Of a stretch of DNA of 64,000 nt, positions 12,601 to 22,717 are shown one piece after another. The translations under genes and the position numbers were made by a program. This stretch comes from Nilaparvata lugens (Eukaryota > Arthropoda > Insecta > Hemiptera > Delphacidae), in the NCBI RefSeq assembly GCF_014356525.2, contig NC_052504.1, forward strand, positions 61,514,086-61,578,085. Direction: 5' to 3'. The stretch's first letter is position 1; each line of letters begins with the position of its first letter. The notes under the pieces are model-generated. The model ran no database searches, was not told the origin of the DNA, and was given only the letters and a program-made list of their open reading frames with translations.

Positions 12601-15552
12601 GAACAGAACGAGTGCATTCGTGACCCATACACTTGTTCTATTTTATGCAATTTAATACTGTAATAATAGCCTTGTATTTTCGTCCATGACCAGTCATGTT
12701 AGATAAGTAGCCAAGCTTACTTATTTCCTTGAAGCTGAGTATAAAGCTAAGAATAAAGCTTGCTTTATTATAAGTATGAAGCTTGCTTTATTATAAATGT
12801 ATAAAGCAAAGTCCTGTTAGCCTATTTAACAATCTACAGCCTATTCTGTGTTGTTTTTTCAGGATGCCGTTTGAGTGGAAGAGCAAAACTGGTAAAACAA
12901 GAAAAAAAACGACCCTGAAAAACTGGAAGAAGCTGTTAGAGCTGTAGTAGAGAAGAAAAAAGGATTGAGAGAAACAGCCAGGGAATTTGAGATTGACAAG
13001 CAGACTCTTTCAAGGTATGTACAAAAATTCATGAATAGGCCTGTCGAAAATGAAGCAGCTTCAATGGATTTCTTCACACCAAATTACACAACAAGACAAT
13101 TCTTCACAGAGGAAATGGAAGTTATGCTTGAAGAGTATCTGAAGAAATCTTCTTGTTTGAATTATGGACTAACTCCTAAATTAGCTCGAAAACTTGCATT
13201 TTTATTTTCTCAAGCAAATAATGTACAAGTTCCTCCATCATGGACTGAAAACGAATCAGCTAGCAAAGATTGGATGAAAGGTTTTATGAAGCGCCACCCA
13301 AATCTCTCATTAAGGCAGCCTGAAGCAACAAGTTTGGGACGCTCTACAAGCTTCAACCGACATAATGTAGGTCTATTTTTTGATAACTTGGAGGAAGTTA
13401 TGAGAAAATTCAACTTTGGACCTCAAAATATTTTCAATGTTGATGAAACTGGTGTTCAAACCACACATCGCCCAGGGAAAATCATTGCCATTAAGGGTAC
13501 CAAACAGGTTGGGAAAATGACCTCTGCTGAACGTGGACCAACTGTAACAGTCTGTGGTACAATAAATGCCTTGGGGAACAGCATTCCACCATACATAATA
13601 TACCCAAGAGTTCGTCATCAAGAGTATATGGAGAGGGGATCAGTGGCAGGCACTAAGATTGGTTGTAGTCAGAATGGCTGGATGACTTCAACGAATTTTG
13701 AAGAATATCTTGAGCACTTCATAAAATATTCAAAACCTACTATTGACAACCCCGTTCTTTTGGTCCTAGACAATCATGAAAGCCATATTTCACCTGCAAT
13801 TGTGAAAAGATCTAAGGAAACAGGGATAACACTTCTCACACTACCTCCTCATTGTTCTCACCGGCTGCAGCCACTGGATAGAACTGTCTATGGACCATTC
13901 AAGGCAGCCTACAACCGCATCGCAGATGAATTTATGCTGAAAAATCCAGGAAAGCCAATAACTTTGCAAACAATTGGAGAAATCATAGGTCAAGCCATTC
14001 CCTTGGCATTCACTCCACGGAACATCATGAGTGGATTCAGGTCAACAGGAATATTCCCTTTCTCTAGAGACGTTTTCAATGATTTGGACTTCATGCCATC
14101 TGATGTCACAGATCGACCATGTCCAACCACAACTTCAATAACAGCTTCAACATCTCAGACAACTTCTCTTCATTGTACAACTCCTTCTCAACCACCAATT
14201 TCTGAAATGGATAGGCCTACATCAACAGCTACATCTTCTCCAGGACCAACATCTTCTGAAGTGAATAGGCCTTCATCACCTCAACCCTTGAATACTGGAT
14301 CTTCAAAGCAATCATCAGCTCTAGTCTCACCAGAAGTCATAATGCCTTTCCCCAAGGCTGAAGAACGTAAGAAGGTAGGCCCATCTGTGACTAGGAAGAA
14401 AGGAAAATCACGAATTTTGACCAGCACTCCAGTGAAAGAAGATATAGAGAGGGAGTTTGAAGACAGGTGTAAGAGGAAACTAAGTCTGGGTGCTCCCAAT
14501 ATGAAGAAAAAAAGAGTAGGTAAAGGAATTTGGAAGCCACCACGACCATCATCTAAAAGTGCTCCAGATAGTAGGGATGATTTATGCCAAGAGTCAGGCT
14601 CTTCTGATATAAGTTTTTCCTCCAATTCATCTTTGTCTGATGGAAGTGAGGAAGAAAATGTGGAAATAAAAGAAAAAGATTTTGTAGTGGTGCAATTTCC
14701 AGGGAAAAAAAATATAATCCACTACATTGGATCAGTGGAGAAGGTGATTGATCCTTCATGTGAATATGAAGTTAAATTTCTTCGTCGTCAAGGTATTGCA
14801 TTTGTCTTTCCAGCAGTGGAAGACAAATCAATTGTTTCAATGGTAGATGTATGCAGAACTCTACCATTGATGCAGTCAAGGAGAGGAAAATATTATTTCA
14901 AAAAGCGACACATTGCTAAATATCATAACTTACGATGAGTCCACTTTTTCCACTTTTCAAATTAAAACTTAATAAAATCACTTTTAAATGGAAAAAATTT
15001 ACTAGTTACTTCCTGAAGATGACCTCAACAACAGGTCGAAATTAGTTACCACTATGTGAGTAAATTTTCTTTTAAATAGAAAGAAAATTTACTCACATGG
15101 TGGTAACTACAGTTTCGACCTGTTGTGATCATCTTCCTGAAGATGAAGATGATTAGTAATAATGAAGATGTGAGTAAATTTTCTTTCTATTTAAAAGTGA
15201 TTTTATTAAGTTTTAACTTAAATAATAATATTGATTATAATAATTGATTATTTTCAATAAGGTAAATAACCAGATGAATGTATTCTAGTGAGAAGATGCA
15301 AGGCTACCAGTGTCTATTGTTTTTTCTATAAAGGACTTTATATTCATATTCTAATGGACTTATATATCCTTGACATAGAAAATAATATTTTCAATTCAGA
15401 TTAAAGTCAACAATTTAAAAGAAGAAATGTACATCAATTGGTACAAAACAAACTATCCCATGGCAGAAAAAAGATTGCAAAAGCTGGTTTCGGATCAAAT
15501 TTTGAGGGAAAAATTAAGTGCTCTGGAGGAGAAAAAGAAAGGCAGGAAGTGA
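3438..15552 (+). CDS. IQCA1 (DRC11)-like: Dynein regulatory complex protein 11 / IQ and AAA domain-containing protein 1-like, spliced, 5' incomplete
   Basis: DRC11/IQCA1 is a structural subunit of the nexin-dynein regulatory complex that links axonemal doublet microtubules in motile cilia and sperm flagella; in insects it is expected in sperm tails and ciliated mechanosensory neurons. Seven exons are visible: 3438-3685, 5188-5464, 6244-6494, 9073-9333, 9912-10121, 12294-12557 and 15400-15552. All junctions are GT..AG and phases agree throughout. The order is a charged N-terminal segment, a lysine-rich linker before a TIESLY-like block (here RTFDSLFEEL), then an AAA+ domain with a P-loop region at 9187-9213, a Walker B region at 9936-9956, the PRPDY-like block (FRPDYGTLY) and a C-terminal Y-x-x-W-Y-K-T tail. 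About 555 residues are present against about 800 in vertebrate IQCA1, so the first third is missing. Key ATP-binding residues are lost (see findings). Identification rests on recalled family motifs, not on a search. Confidence 0.85.
3974..4585 (+). mobile_element. Short non-autonomous Helitron-like element
   Basis: The element starts with TC after an A (A at 3973, TCTATATATA at 3974) and ends with CTAG at 4582-4585 followed by T, the A^T insertion rule and termini of Helitrons. Just before the 3' end is a near-perfect hairpin, GGCGAGCGAAGCGAGCC, as required for Helitron termination. The same hairpin plus CTAG appears inverted inside the element at about 4362-4390, and two arms of a CCCCCGACTGGATCGTCCAA repeat face each other at about 4420 and 4500. 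Near the 5' end are short CACTCACT/GACTGACT tandem words. No Rep/helicase gene is present. It sits in a DRC11 intron. Confidence 0.7.
5188..5464 (+). CDS. IQCA1 (DRC11)-like: DRC11-like exon B
   Basis: The acceptor TATAATTTTCAG ends at 5187 and the donor GTGAGT starts at 5465. The exon starts in phase 0 and leaves one base of a split lysine codon. Its 92 residues are a basic/acidic helix (AKIEAKEKREKMLTTI), then a VWSITLPFLEKVDGEVMKNIM segment and a VDDVILEEMDRLQ helix. This matches the region of the family just before its lysine-rich linker. Confidence 0.8.
5867..5968. repeat. Short inverted repeat, about 100 bp
   Basis: ACGTCTGGCA (5867-5876) is exactly complementary to TGCCAGACGT (5959-5968). 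The right side also contains the self-complementary CACGGCCGTG. It is GC-richer than its surroundings and looks like a small MITE in a DRC11 intron. Confidence 0.45.
6244..6494 (+). CDS. IQCA1 (DRC11)-like: DRC11-like exon C with lysine-rich linker
   Basis: The acceptor TTTTCTTTAAAG ends at 6243 and the donor GTAATC starts at 6495. The first two bases complete the split lysine codon from exon B and the exon ends in phase 0. It encodes the polybasic run KDKKKPKPKKKRVKRD, then PTKDRTFDSLFEELV, the family's signature block before the AAA+ domain, and ends in SRSGDLKQ. Confidence 0.88.
6604..6835 (+). mobile_element. tRNA-derived SINE with (ATT)-type tail
   Basis: GGTTCGAATCC at 6659-6669 is a perfect RNA polymerase III B box. 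A degenerate A-box-like region (TAGTCAAGTAGATTAGATGC) lies about 35 bases upstream. Downstream the element has a GTGTTTCGGATG phrase, GTCGTTGGGTCATG, and an end CACTCGATATTATTATGATT. The body and tail recur in a second copy at 47942-48160. It is not a tRNA gene: no anticodon arm or acceptor stem can be folded. Confidence 0.75.
6836..8436. other. Intron sequence, nothing recognised
   Basis: This is AT-rich sequence between DRC11 exons C and D. I see no exon, RNA gene or repeat structure that I can support. Confidence 0.5.
8437..8860. repeat. Foldback element with 26-bp perfect terminal repeats
   Basis: Positions 8437-8462 (ATTGAATGAAAAAGACTGAG...) are exactly complementary to 8835-8860. The inner arms (about 8577-8705 and 8710-8820) also pair almost perfectly around the self-complementary core CTGATAAGTTTATCAG. 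The left side carries a GACCGGTTTCGG phrase at about 8495-8510. There are no open frames of note; the frames seen on each strand are mirror images of one another. It is intronic in DRC11. Confidence 0.8.
9073..9333 (+). CDS. IQCA1 (DRC11)-like: DRC11-like exon D: start of AAA+ domain and P-loop
   Basis: The acceptor TTGTGCTCAG ends at 9072 and the donor GTAACG starts at 9334; both ends are phase 0. The 87 residues contain PPIRSVLLMGPPNCCKKTL, aligned to the family's V-x-S-L-L-L-x-G-P-S-G-V-G-K-K segment, followed by the ICTETGA-like VCSQLGA and LSPPNLRGHF. The lysine (codon 9205 or 9208) is kept, but the second and third P-loop glycines are Asn (9196) and Cys (9202). Confidence 0.92.
9912..10121 (+). 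CDS. IQCA1 (DRC11)-like: DRC11-like exon E: Walker B region
   Basis: The acceptor CTGTATTTCAG ends at 9911 and the donor GTAAGA starts at 10122; both ends are phase 0. It encodes QPSVIFIDGAHKPFYKRVP, the counterpart of the family's P-S-V-I-W-I-E-D block. The aspartate (9948-9950) is kept but the next position is glycine, not glutamate. DRVLFLATSDYPW follows, in the place of the sensor-1 strand. Confidence 0.92.
10122..12293. other. DRC11 intron; holds a Helitron 3'-tail relic at about 11885-12075
   Basis: Most of the intron is featureless. At 11885-12075 it resembles the tail of the 28.5-34.6 kb Helitron-like block: GTTTGACGCATCAT, then GATTAACTTGAAATTTTGC, GAGGATGGATATAGGCCT, and a final GAAGCACGGGTT. 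The terminal CTAG is not preserved, so this is a degraded copy. Confidence 0.55.
12294..12557 (+). CDS. IQCA1 (DRC11)-like: DRC11-like exon F: AAA+ C-terminal lid region
   Basis: The acceptor GGATTGTTTCAG ends at 12293 and the donor GTAAGA starts at 12558; both ends are phase 0. It contains FRPDYGTLYMYWWNKLM, matching the family's P-R-P-D-Y-x-x-R-Y-x-L-W, then a lid helix (YIVDEAISTIL) and KPLDPLEFYDFFLSRAQ, matching the K-P-L-T-A-V-E-F block near the C terminus. A frame read through the donor stops in the intron, so the gene must splice to 15400. Confidence 0.92.
12756..12800. repeat. 23-bp direct repeat, two units
   Basis: AAGCTTGCTTTATTATAA begins at 12756 and again at 12779. It lies between the DRC11 exon F donor and the transposase. 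Confidence 0.7.
12864..14938 (+). CDS. Pogo/Tigger/jerky-like DDE transposase, one frameshift near the N terminus
   Basis: This is a DDE-superfamily transposase of the pogo/CENP-B/Tigger group, which cuts and pastes DNA transposons. The long frame is open from about 12896 to the stop at 14936-14938. The natural start is probably the ATG at 12864, in another frame; the two join through an A-run at 12902-12909, so one small indel separates them. Domains in order: psq-type helix-turn-helix (LRETAREFEIDKQTLSRYV), a CENP-B-type HTH (KDWMKGFMKRHPNLSLRQPE), and the catalytic core with Asp at 13442 (FNVDETGV), 13769 (LVLDNHESH) and 13877 (RLQPLDRTV), giving 35 residues between the last two (DD35D). 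A Ser/Thr/Pro-rich linker and basic patches follow, then a C-terminal chromo-like FVVVQF..YEVKFLRR region. An AATAAA lies 33 bases after the stop. I could not find terminal inverted repeats. It sits in the last DRC11 intron on the same strand. Confidence 0.85.
14962..15216. repeat. Nested palindromic element just downstream of the transposase
   Basis: The outer arm TTAAAACTTAATAAAATCAC (from 14962) is complementary to the arm ending at 15216. A middle pair (about 15012-15053 and 15098-15145) shares an AACAGGTCGAAA phrase and its complement, and an inner palindrome GTGAGTAAATTTTC... centres near 15077. The left side reads CCTGAAGATGACC...GGTCGAAA. No coding capacity. It may be the 3' part of the same transposon or a separate MITE. 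Confidence 0.7.
15400..15552 (+). CDS. IQCA1 (DRC11)-like: DRC11-like terminal exon G
   Basis: The acceptor TTTTCAATTCAG ends at 15399 and the frame runs in phase 0 to TGA at 15550-15552. It encodes 50 residues. IKVNNLKEEMYINWYKTNYP corresponds to the family's C-terminal block ending in S-F-K-N-W-Y-x-K-T-P, and a charged tail (EEKKKGRK) ends the protein. Exon F plus this exon therefore restores the normal C terminus across the intron that carries the transposon. Confidence 0.9.
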   Translation: MKVNNLKEEMYINWYKTNYPMAEKRLQKLVSDQILREKLSALEEKKKGRK

Positions 15553-15557
15553 ATAAA
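15552..15557 (+). other. Possible polyadenylation signal AATAAA overlapping the DRC11 stop codon
   Basis: The sequence TGAATAAA makes the last base of the stop codon the first base of a canonical AATAAA hexamer. If used, the 3' UTR would be only about 15-30 bases. This is visible in sequence, but its use is inference. Confidence 0.4.
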
Positions 15558-18500
15558 GTCAAAACAATATAACTCTGTGAAACAAAGTACAAGAAACAGT
15601 ACAAAGTACATTGGTTCCTATTCACTGTAACATCCAGCTCTGGACACTTTCATAAATAACTAGTTGCCACTATCGTACTATTTATAACCTATTCAGTTCA
15701 AATGCATAACATCATTCATCCATATATTCATCAATCCCTCTCTAGTTCAATTACATGATAGGCTATGTTGTGTAGGCACTGTTTTGATTACATAATACTT
15801 GAATAACTCAATATTGTGAAATACATCCACCATTTCATACAAACGAACTCGAACATCAATTTATTTGAACTCCGTCGGGTCAATAAATGTTTAGAGCCCA
15901 GGTTCCACGTCAAATATGAGGTGTATCATGACGTGACAAAGATCGCTCTCATAATAATGGATTCTGAATAGATTTTATGATTGTGAGATCAAAACCTAAG
16001 GCTGATTTCATACTGTTGTTTTTTGACATCATCTAACTCAGATTTCTCTCTTTTTTCAGAAGATCAAAGTTAAAACTGAGTAATAATTTATTAATAGTCT
16101 CATCTATTTTATTAGAATAATTGATTGAATTCATTTCATTTTATGACAAAAATACAAAGTGGAAGAAAGAAGGATATTCCGTACTATTCCTAACACAATT
16201 TTGAAAAAAAAAATTATCCAAATTTTCGATTATTTCCAAATTCCTGTCTCTGGCAAGGTTTTTTTCACTCCAATAATAGATATTAATATTGAAACTCAAG
16301 TCTTATTAATATCCAAATTATTATTCCAAATCCCTTTGGAGATGCTGAGTCTGCATCTTTCATCTAACACTAGTGTATCAATGTCGGATGCCTGACAGCC
16401 GGATAAAGTATTTCAATTTATTCCATTTCACTCCACACAATCGTTGAATAATGCAAAGTACGGTGAAGGCGTCTTTCCTCCTTTGAGAAAAATATACCAA
16501 AGAGGTTTCGAAATGAGCTATAGCTCTACAGGCGGAAAAACTGTGACTGAATTTCCTACTTCAATGTTGTTCGCAAGAAACCTGGTAATCCGTTTCAGCC
16601 TTAGCTCACAAAAAAATACTTCATACGGACTGTTGAAGAGGGGTAGGGAAGCGGTTATGTTGCAAGTTGAGTTTAGGTAAATGATTTTTGGAGTCAAGAA
16701 TCATGGATGCATGGAATAACAAGTAGTATTGTGAAATGTACAAACCGGGATTTCCAAGGAATGACTAGTTCATTACATAATATGAGAATCGTAAGAGAGA
16801 GATACTATCAAGGAATTGATAATATTACCCAAAGAATCATCAATCAATTTATAATAATTTTTTTGTTCAGATCGATCTCTACAATAATAGGGTAAGAGCA
16901 AACAAGCATAGAGCCAGAGCACGAATCCTGGAGCTTAAAATACAATAGATACAACCCGATTTATGAGAAGCATGGAATATTATTATCTATTCAAGAGTGT
17001 ATGAGTCCAATGTTTATTCTCATGTCTTTGGAGCTTTTAAACTTGCTTTATCGAGATTTTTATTAATCCTTGTTTGAAACAAGAATTTGCTTGTTTGGTC
17101 CAACCCCAGACTAGGAGGAACGAAAACCAATAGTTTACAAGATGAATGTGAAGCGTGACATCTTTATAATGAAGGCTAACTTTCAATATACAGGTTAACT
17201 CATCCATGAGAAGACCTACTGTGTTTTCAACTTCATTTATGTTAACAGATTTAAAAAAAAAAACTTAATTAGGCACAGAATGAATCCATAACAACTGCAG
17301 ATCCAATAAGTCCTCAAAGGCTCGATTGCACAAAAGAATGTTGAATTTCAATTGTGCCTAACCTTTATGAAGGTAATAAAATAAAAATAATTTTGGAGAA
17401 AATGTTTTAGAATTTTAAAGAAGGCCGGCACATCTAGAAAATGAATCTGAGTCTATACTATTTCAATATATGCAGGCGATCGGGTTAGAGTCAGGAAAAC
17501 TACAATACGTTTTTGCCATGCCTGATTCAATCGCCGTTCACTATTTAACACTACAATATTTCAAAACAAACAAAATATCAACAATACTGACACGAAAGAG
17601 AATAAGAATCATATTAAATTTAACACGTTACATTACCTTTATCCTCTGATCTGGGGGCGTATTACTATCCTTACGTTAGATATTAATATGTCACCAAACC
17701 AAATAATATCAGTTGCAAATATTAATAATTAATATTAATAAATTATTTCAGAACAAAACTCAAAAAGAAAAACCCAAAGAGCCCAAATTTCGTCGATAGC
17801 CACATACACAAATTTCAAACCCGCACTTTGATTGACATTTTTGTATGACCCTTTGTTTCACTGAACTGCACTTTGTTGATGGTTCCCGTCGTGTTTCCTT
17901 TCGATGTTATTTTGTTATTTCGGCGTTTTCTTCTAAGAGTTGAGTTGATGATGTCGGGAAGTCATCTTGCGATGCGGAACCGCCGTCTCCCGAAACGGCC
18001 TTACGTCAATTCTGGTCCAGGTATCATCCTCGGGACCTCTTACGACATGCCTTGCTAGTGGAGTCCATGATGGTATGAAGTTGTGTCTTAAAGCTGGATT
18101 TTGAAGGGGTGAAACATGAAGTTGGTTTGGGGTCACACATGAACCGCTGTAAATGAATATATTACAGCATTAATTTCTAACTCTTCCCACAATTCATTGA
18201 AAGCTAAAACTTGAGCTATAGATTAAAGATTATTTAAATTCTCTCATTCTATTTGAATCCTCAAGTTATATAGATTTTCATCTTCAAACTACTGATTCTT
18301 TGTATCAGAATTAATGAATCTTTCTTCACAGATAATTCAAAAGTTCTGGTATAGTTTTATAAATTAACGTTCAGTTAAAAGCTTTAATGCCATGAGAAAA
18401 CACAGTCAGAAAAATATAAAAATTTAGCAAGTCTTAAACTCAATATGAACATAATCTTGAAAATTTCATTCCAATTTAAAGACTCTCTACAATAATATAT

Positions 18501-21069
18501 CTCCAGAAACAATAACTCAAATGTAACATAACTGAAAACTTTCTTCTCTACTTTCTGTACTTCTTTAGAAAAAAAAATTAACTTCCATCACTAATAAAAT
18601 CAGAAGGATTATTCTCAATCAAATTTATTTACTTGAAAAATAACAGGCTTTATTGATACAATACTCAGATGTACCATTTTACGTACCTTAGCGGTTATTT
18701 GAAGAAACAATTATTCCTACATGATGAAGCAACACAACCTTTCAGGACATGGCACTACTAGAAAATTAAAACTTCAATAAAAAAAAAAACTAACTCCCAC
18801 ATTAACTAATCTAATATAAACTTGTAAACTTGCCCAAAAAGGGTGATACATAATGACTACATCTTTACTTTCGTAGTGCTCCTAGCAAAGTGTCCTCCAA
18901 AACGTAATCTGGTCTCTCGGCTGGGGAATCGCCCCACTACTATATTATTTAGAAACAGGTCTCCTATTGGGTGAAGGGAATCAAATTGACCAATCGTCGC
19001 GTGGCTTCTAGAGCCTCAGGACCAAATATAGTAACTGCATAATCATTAGTTTCTTATAATTGTAATACTTGCTGTTTTTTAACTTATCGCACTCTATGTC
19101 GCAACAGGAAGGCTAAGTTTTAGAGATAATTCCATAATCTACATTCCTCGATGACTCGGAGCCACAATTTTTAAATGTCTATCCTGGGAAACTCGAAGTA
19201 ATGGCTGATCATAATAGAGATAGAAAATAATTTATTTCACTAACTCACTCACAATAATGGCTCTAGTCTATTGCATATTAAATTTACTATTATAACTTGG
19301 GAAAAGGCCTGAATTAAAAATAGTGCTCGGCACACAATAGTAATTGAATGCCACGATAACCAGTCAGAGTGGCCTTTTTTTCAAAAACCTATGATTGGTT
19401 GTCGTGGAATTCAAAAAGCTTCTGTTCAACCGGACCTGGGTCAAATCAAGCCAAAAAAACTAGAATACGCATATTCATTATATTACAGCTCATTTTACAT
19501 CGTGGTATATCGAGGAGCCTGGTGAAAAATACAACTACAGTACTTCTAACACAACTGATGTGTTGCAATAGTCAATATTTTCATCCTAATTGTCTATCTT
19601 TTTCTGGAAAAATGAGGTATTTCGATCTGATTGTTTAAATTCTATAAAATCATCAAGTATTCGCTTTTGGAAAAGGAAAGAATGAGAACGTTCATTTTAT
19701 GATAACTTCTTATAAAGTTGATTATTGATCAATATAGATAAGACAAGATAAGACCTTCAAAATAGTACTACTGTACTTATAGGTTTCAGATCCGGATGGA
19801 ACACACAGCTTTCAGTTTCAGCTTTATTCAGCTTTCAGCTTTCAAATTTCAGTTTCAAGTTCCACGAAAAGTATAAAACATTAAAAATTCCCCAGCCCTT
19901 TATCTTGTAATTATCTAATAAATGATGCTGATGATGTTATCAGAAACGATCAACACATGAGGAACTGAAAAAAATATTCACGATTTTCTATTTAAAGCTA
20001 GTTTTCCATCATGCTATTATATGGAATGCGTTTGTCGCATCAAACTGGACTGAAACTTTGTTTTTCTATTGGAATAATTTATTAGTGTCCAGTGAAATAG
20101 TCGAGCGCCATTAACAACAGTATGGAGTTTGACATTTCCCTCTCGGCTCTTTCCACTTTCAACTCTCACACTCTTTTTCAGTCCTCCGAAGCTCCTCTTT
20201 TTGTCGTCAGTGTTCACGTTCCACGTCGTTGGCACATAGCTAATTAACAGAATATCAAGAGGTAGACGACTTTCATGGTTTGTTGCCGTCTGTTTTGTCG
20301 ACAGAGCAGCGACATATTAGTCTGCTGTTGTGTGCTGCGTGCTGCTCAAAGTCCCCTGGGCTGCCAAATTAGTCCAATTATCACATACTCCAGCATCAAA
20401 TGAGAGTTAACTTTGAATGCACACATATAAGAACATTTCCAAGTGCTGCAATGTCCTCTCAATTATTCTAATAAGTGTTCAACTGTGCATTGAGCTTATA
20501 TCATTACATCAGTCAACCATAATAGTGGATACGTCTCATCTTCTTATCTCGATTAGATATTTCATTTCTGAATAATTATTGTAAAGTCATTCGTCAATTA
20601 CATAGCAAATACCATCCCTGTTGAAAATATATTATCTCAGTTCGACAGTAACAATCAAGATATAACATGAAAATTATTGTGTTATTTGACTTTGTATATT
20701 CAAAGCTATGATGTGTAATAATTCTTGAACACAATAGCTGTATGCATTATTTGTCAAAGTGAGGCCTGTCAAGAAATAGTTTGTAATCGATCACCAAAAA
20801 GCACCTGTCATTGACTCAAATAATAAATTATATGAGGCTTCATCAATGATGAAGTTTCACATTGCATCAAATATACCATTTGAGACAACTTTTATAGTAC
20901 AATATTCACGCCAGTATATATTTCAACAGACCTACAGATTATTGGAAACTCATAAAATAGTATAAGACTCAAGTATCTTCTGGAAATGAAGAATAATTCT
21001 TCGAATATTAAAATTACTCTTTTCTACACTGATCCTGCGGCCGATCCAAATATATATATGAGAATTAAT
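15553..21069. other. AT-rich intergenic stretch, no gene recognised
   Basis: About 5.5 kb without a supportable gene. Short overlapping frames at 17873-18136 lie in a somewhat GC-richer patch but match no family I know. Apart from the hairpin at 19344-19414 I see no repeat boundaries that I can defend. Confidence 0.5.
19344..19414. repeat. Imperfect hairpin, about 70 bp
   Basis: TTGAATGCCACGATAACCAG (from 19344) pairs with ATGATTGGTTGTCGTGGAATTC (ending about 19414) with few mismatches around a T-rich loop. Probably a tiny MITE. Confidence 0.5.
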
Positions 21070-22397
21070 GGCTGTGTATTTGTTCCCTATGACTTGAAAA
21101 ATACTTGATATAAAGGCATGAAACTTTGGGAATATGTTGTGTGAATATTGGGGATGGTTCCTGACCAAAAACTTCAATAGGGAGGCTAATAATGATTAAT
21201 CATTAATCCATTTTACAGACCTATGTTTTCGAAATTGTCGGCCTAGCGGCTACCGGAGAACGGAAGGATGATCATGATTCAAGATCATATTGAGATAATA
21301 CGATTTAGCATCTAAAGTTACAAGCTGTAATAAACACGTCACCCTATGATAAATTGTGTAGGCTACTGCCATTACAACGGTAGTTTGGAGTTGAAGTGTG
21401 ATTGATTGATACCAGCTGTAGATAATGGTTCCTTAGAAGACCTATACAAATAATAATTATCACTCCCCTATCATTGAGTAACCGAAAAATGTTGGAAAAA
21501 AATTATTCACCTCATGGAAGAGATTTGTTCATATTTCATTCATTAATGGCAGAATAATTTACAATCTTTTAATTTAGCTTAGCTTATATTCATCCCAAAA
21601 TGGAAGATGGAAAGAATATGTATTTCTGTGTGATTCATCGTACATCGCATATTTCCTGGACCATCTATTGACAATCAACAGCTATGAAAACATTGAGTTC
21701 ATCTTTGAAACACTGATTTATCCTATCTATTTTTTTATTCAACACTCTACTGTTAGATGTTACTACCAATTGATTGAGAAGAATATGTTTTGGGAATAAT
21801 GAATGCTGCTTGACTAAGCACATAGGAAGTCCGTATTCAGATGTAAATGAAAATATTGATTGTCAGATAAATTTCATGTTTCACCAAATAAAGTAAAGTG
21901 TGACATGAGATACATTGACTTTTTGGCGGTACGAAGTTCGCCAGGTAAGCTAGTTGTAAATAGAGCTTCATCATTAATAGTCAACGCTGAGAAAGACAGG
22001 CTCAATCACCAGGAATACTATAAATTCTATGAAGGACCAGTAAGCCATTAATTTTGAGTAGTTCAATCAATTCCATTATGGACACTGGATACAGATTATG
22101 GACAATCAATACGTATGAAATTTATTAGCTACAAAATAAAAAACTCTGATTGAAGTGACCCCGACTACTACAATATGAATAACCATTTAGATCGAATATA
22201 AGAAATCACTCACATCTCTCATCAACTCGTACTTTTTGTTCACAAAAATATAAGTTATATTTTTATGGCTAGTACTCAAGTTTGCCTTTCTCTGGCCGTG
22301 CTACAAATAATGAATATGAATTTATTATGAATTTATTACCAAATACAAAAAATATTTTTACAAACAAAATATTCATTAAATTACAATAGTTTTTGGC

Positions 22398-22431
22398 GTG
22401 ACTGGAAGAAGAAGCCTTGAGCTCCAGCCAC
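22398..22431 (-). other. 3' UTR stem-loop of the LINE
   Basis: GTGACTGGAAG (22398-22408) pairs with CTCCAGCCAC (22422-22431), one mismatch and one bulge, around a 13-base loop. LINEs of this superfamily often carry a 3' hairpin recognised by their own reverse transcriptase; that role is inferred here. Confidence 0.5.
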
Positions 22432-22717
22432 GAGTTCTAAAAATAAGAAATACATTTTTTAACTAATAACAGCAGTACAAATGATACAATTCTGTTGATA
22501 TATGGTAAATAATCTATGGATGTTGAATTTTATCAATAGTCAAGTACTTGATAAACAAAATATAGATACACAGAAAAATAATATAAAAATTGTCAAGTTC
22601 TAATAATTTTTATACAATTAATATTCCAAAAATTGTTGATTTAGCCAACTCAATTCTCAATTTTAAAATAATAGTTCTGTTTTACCCAAGATCTTATTAA
22701 TCTCAATTTGGTTTTTG

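Noticed and set aside
17873..18136. Overlapping + and - strand frames in a GC-richer patch
   Set aside because: Neither protein resembles a known family and they are mirror frames of one stretch. It could be an unrecognised first exon or transposon end, but nothing supports a call.
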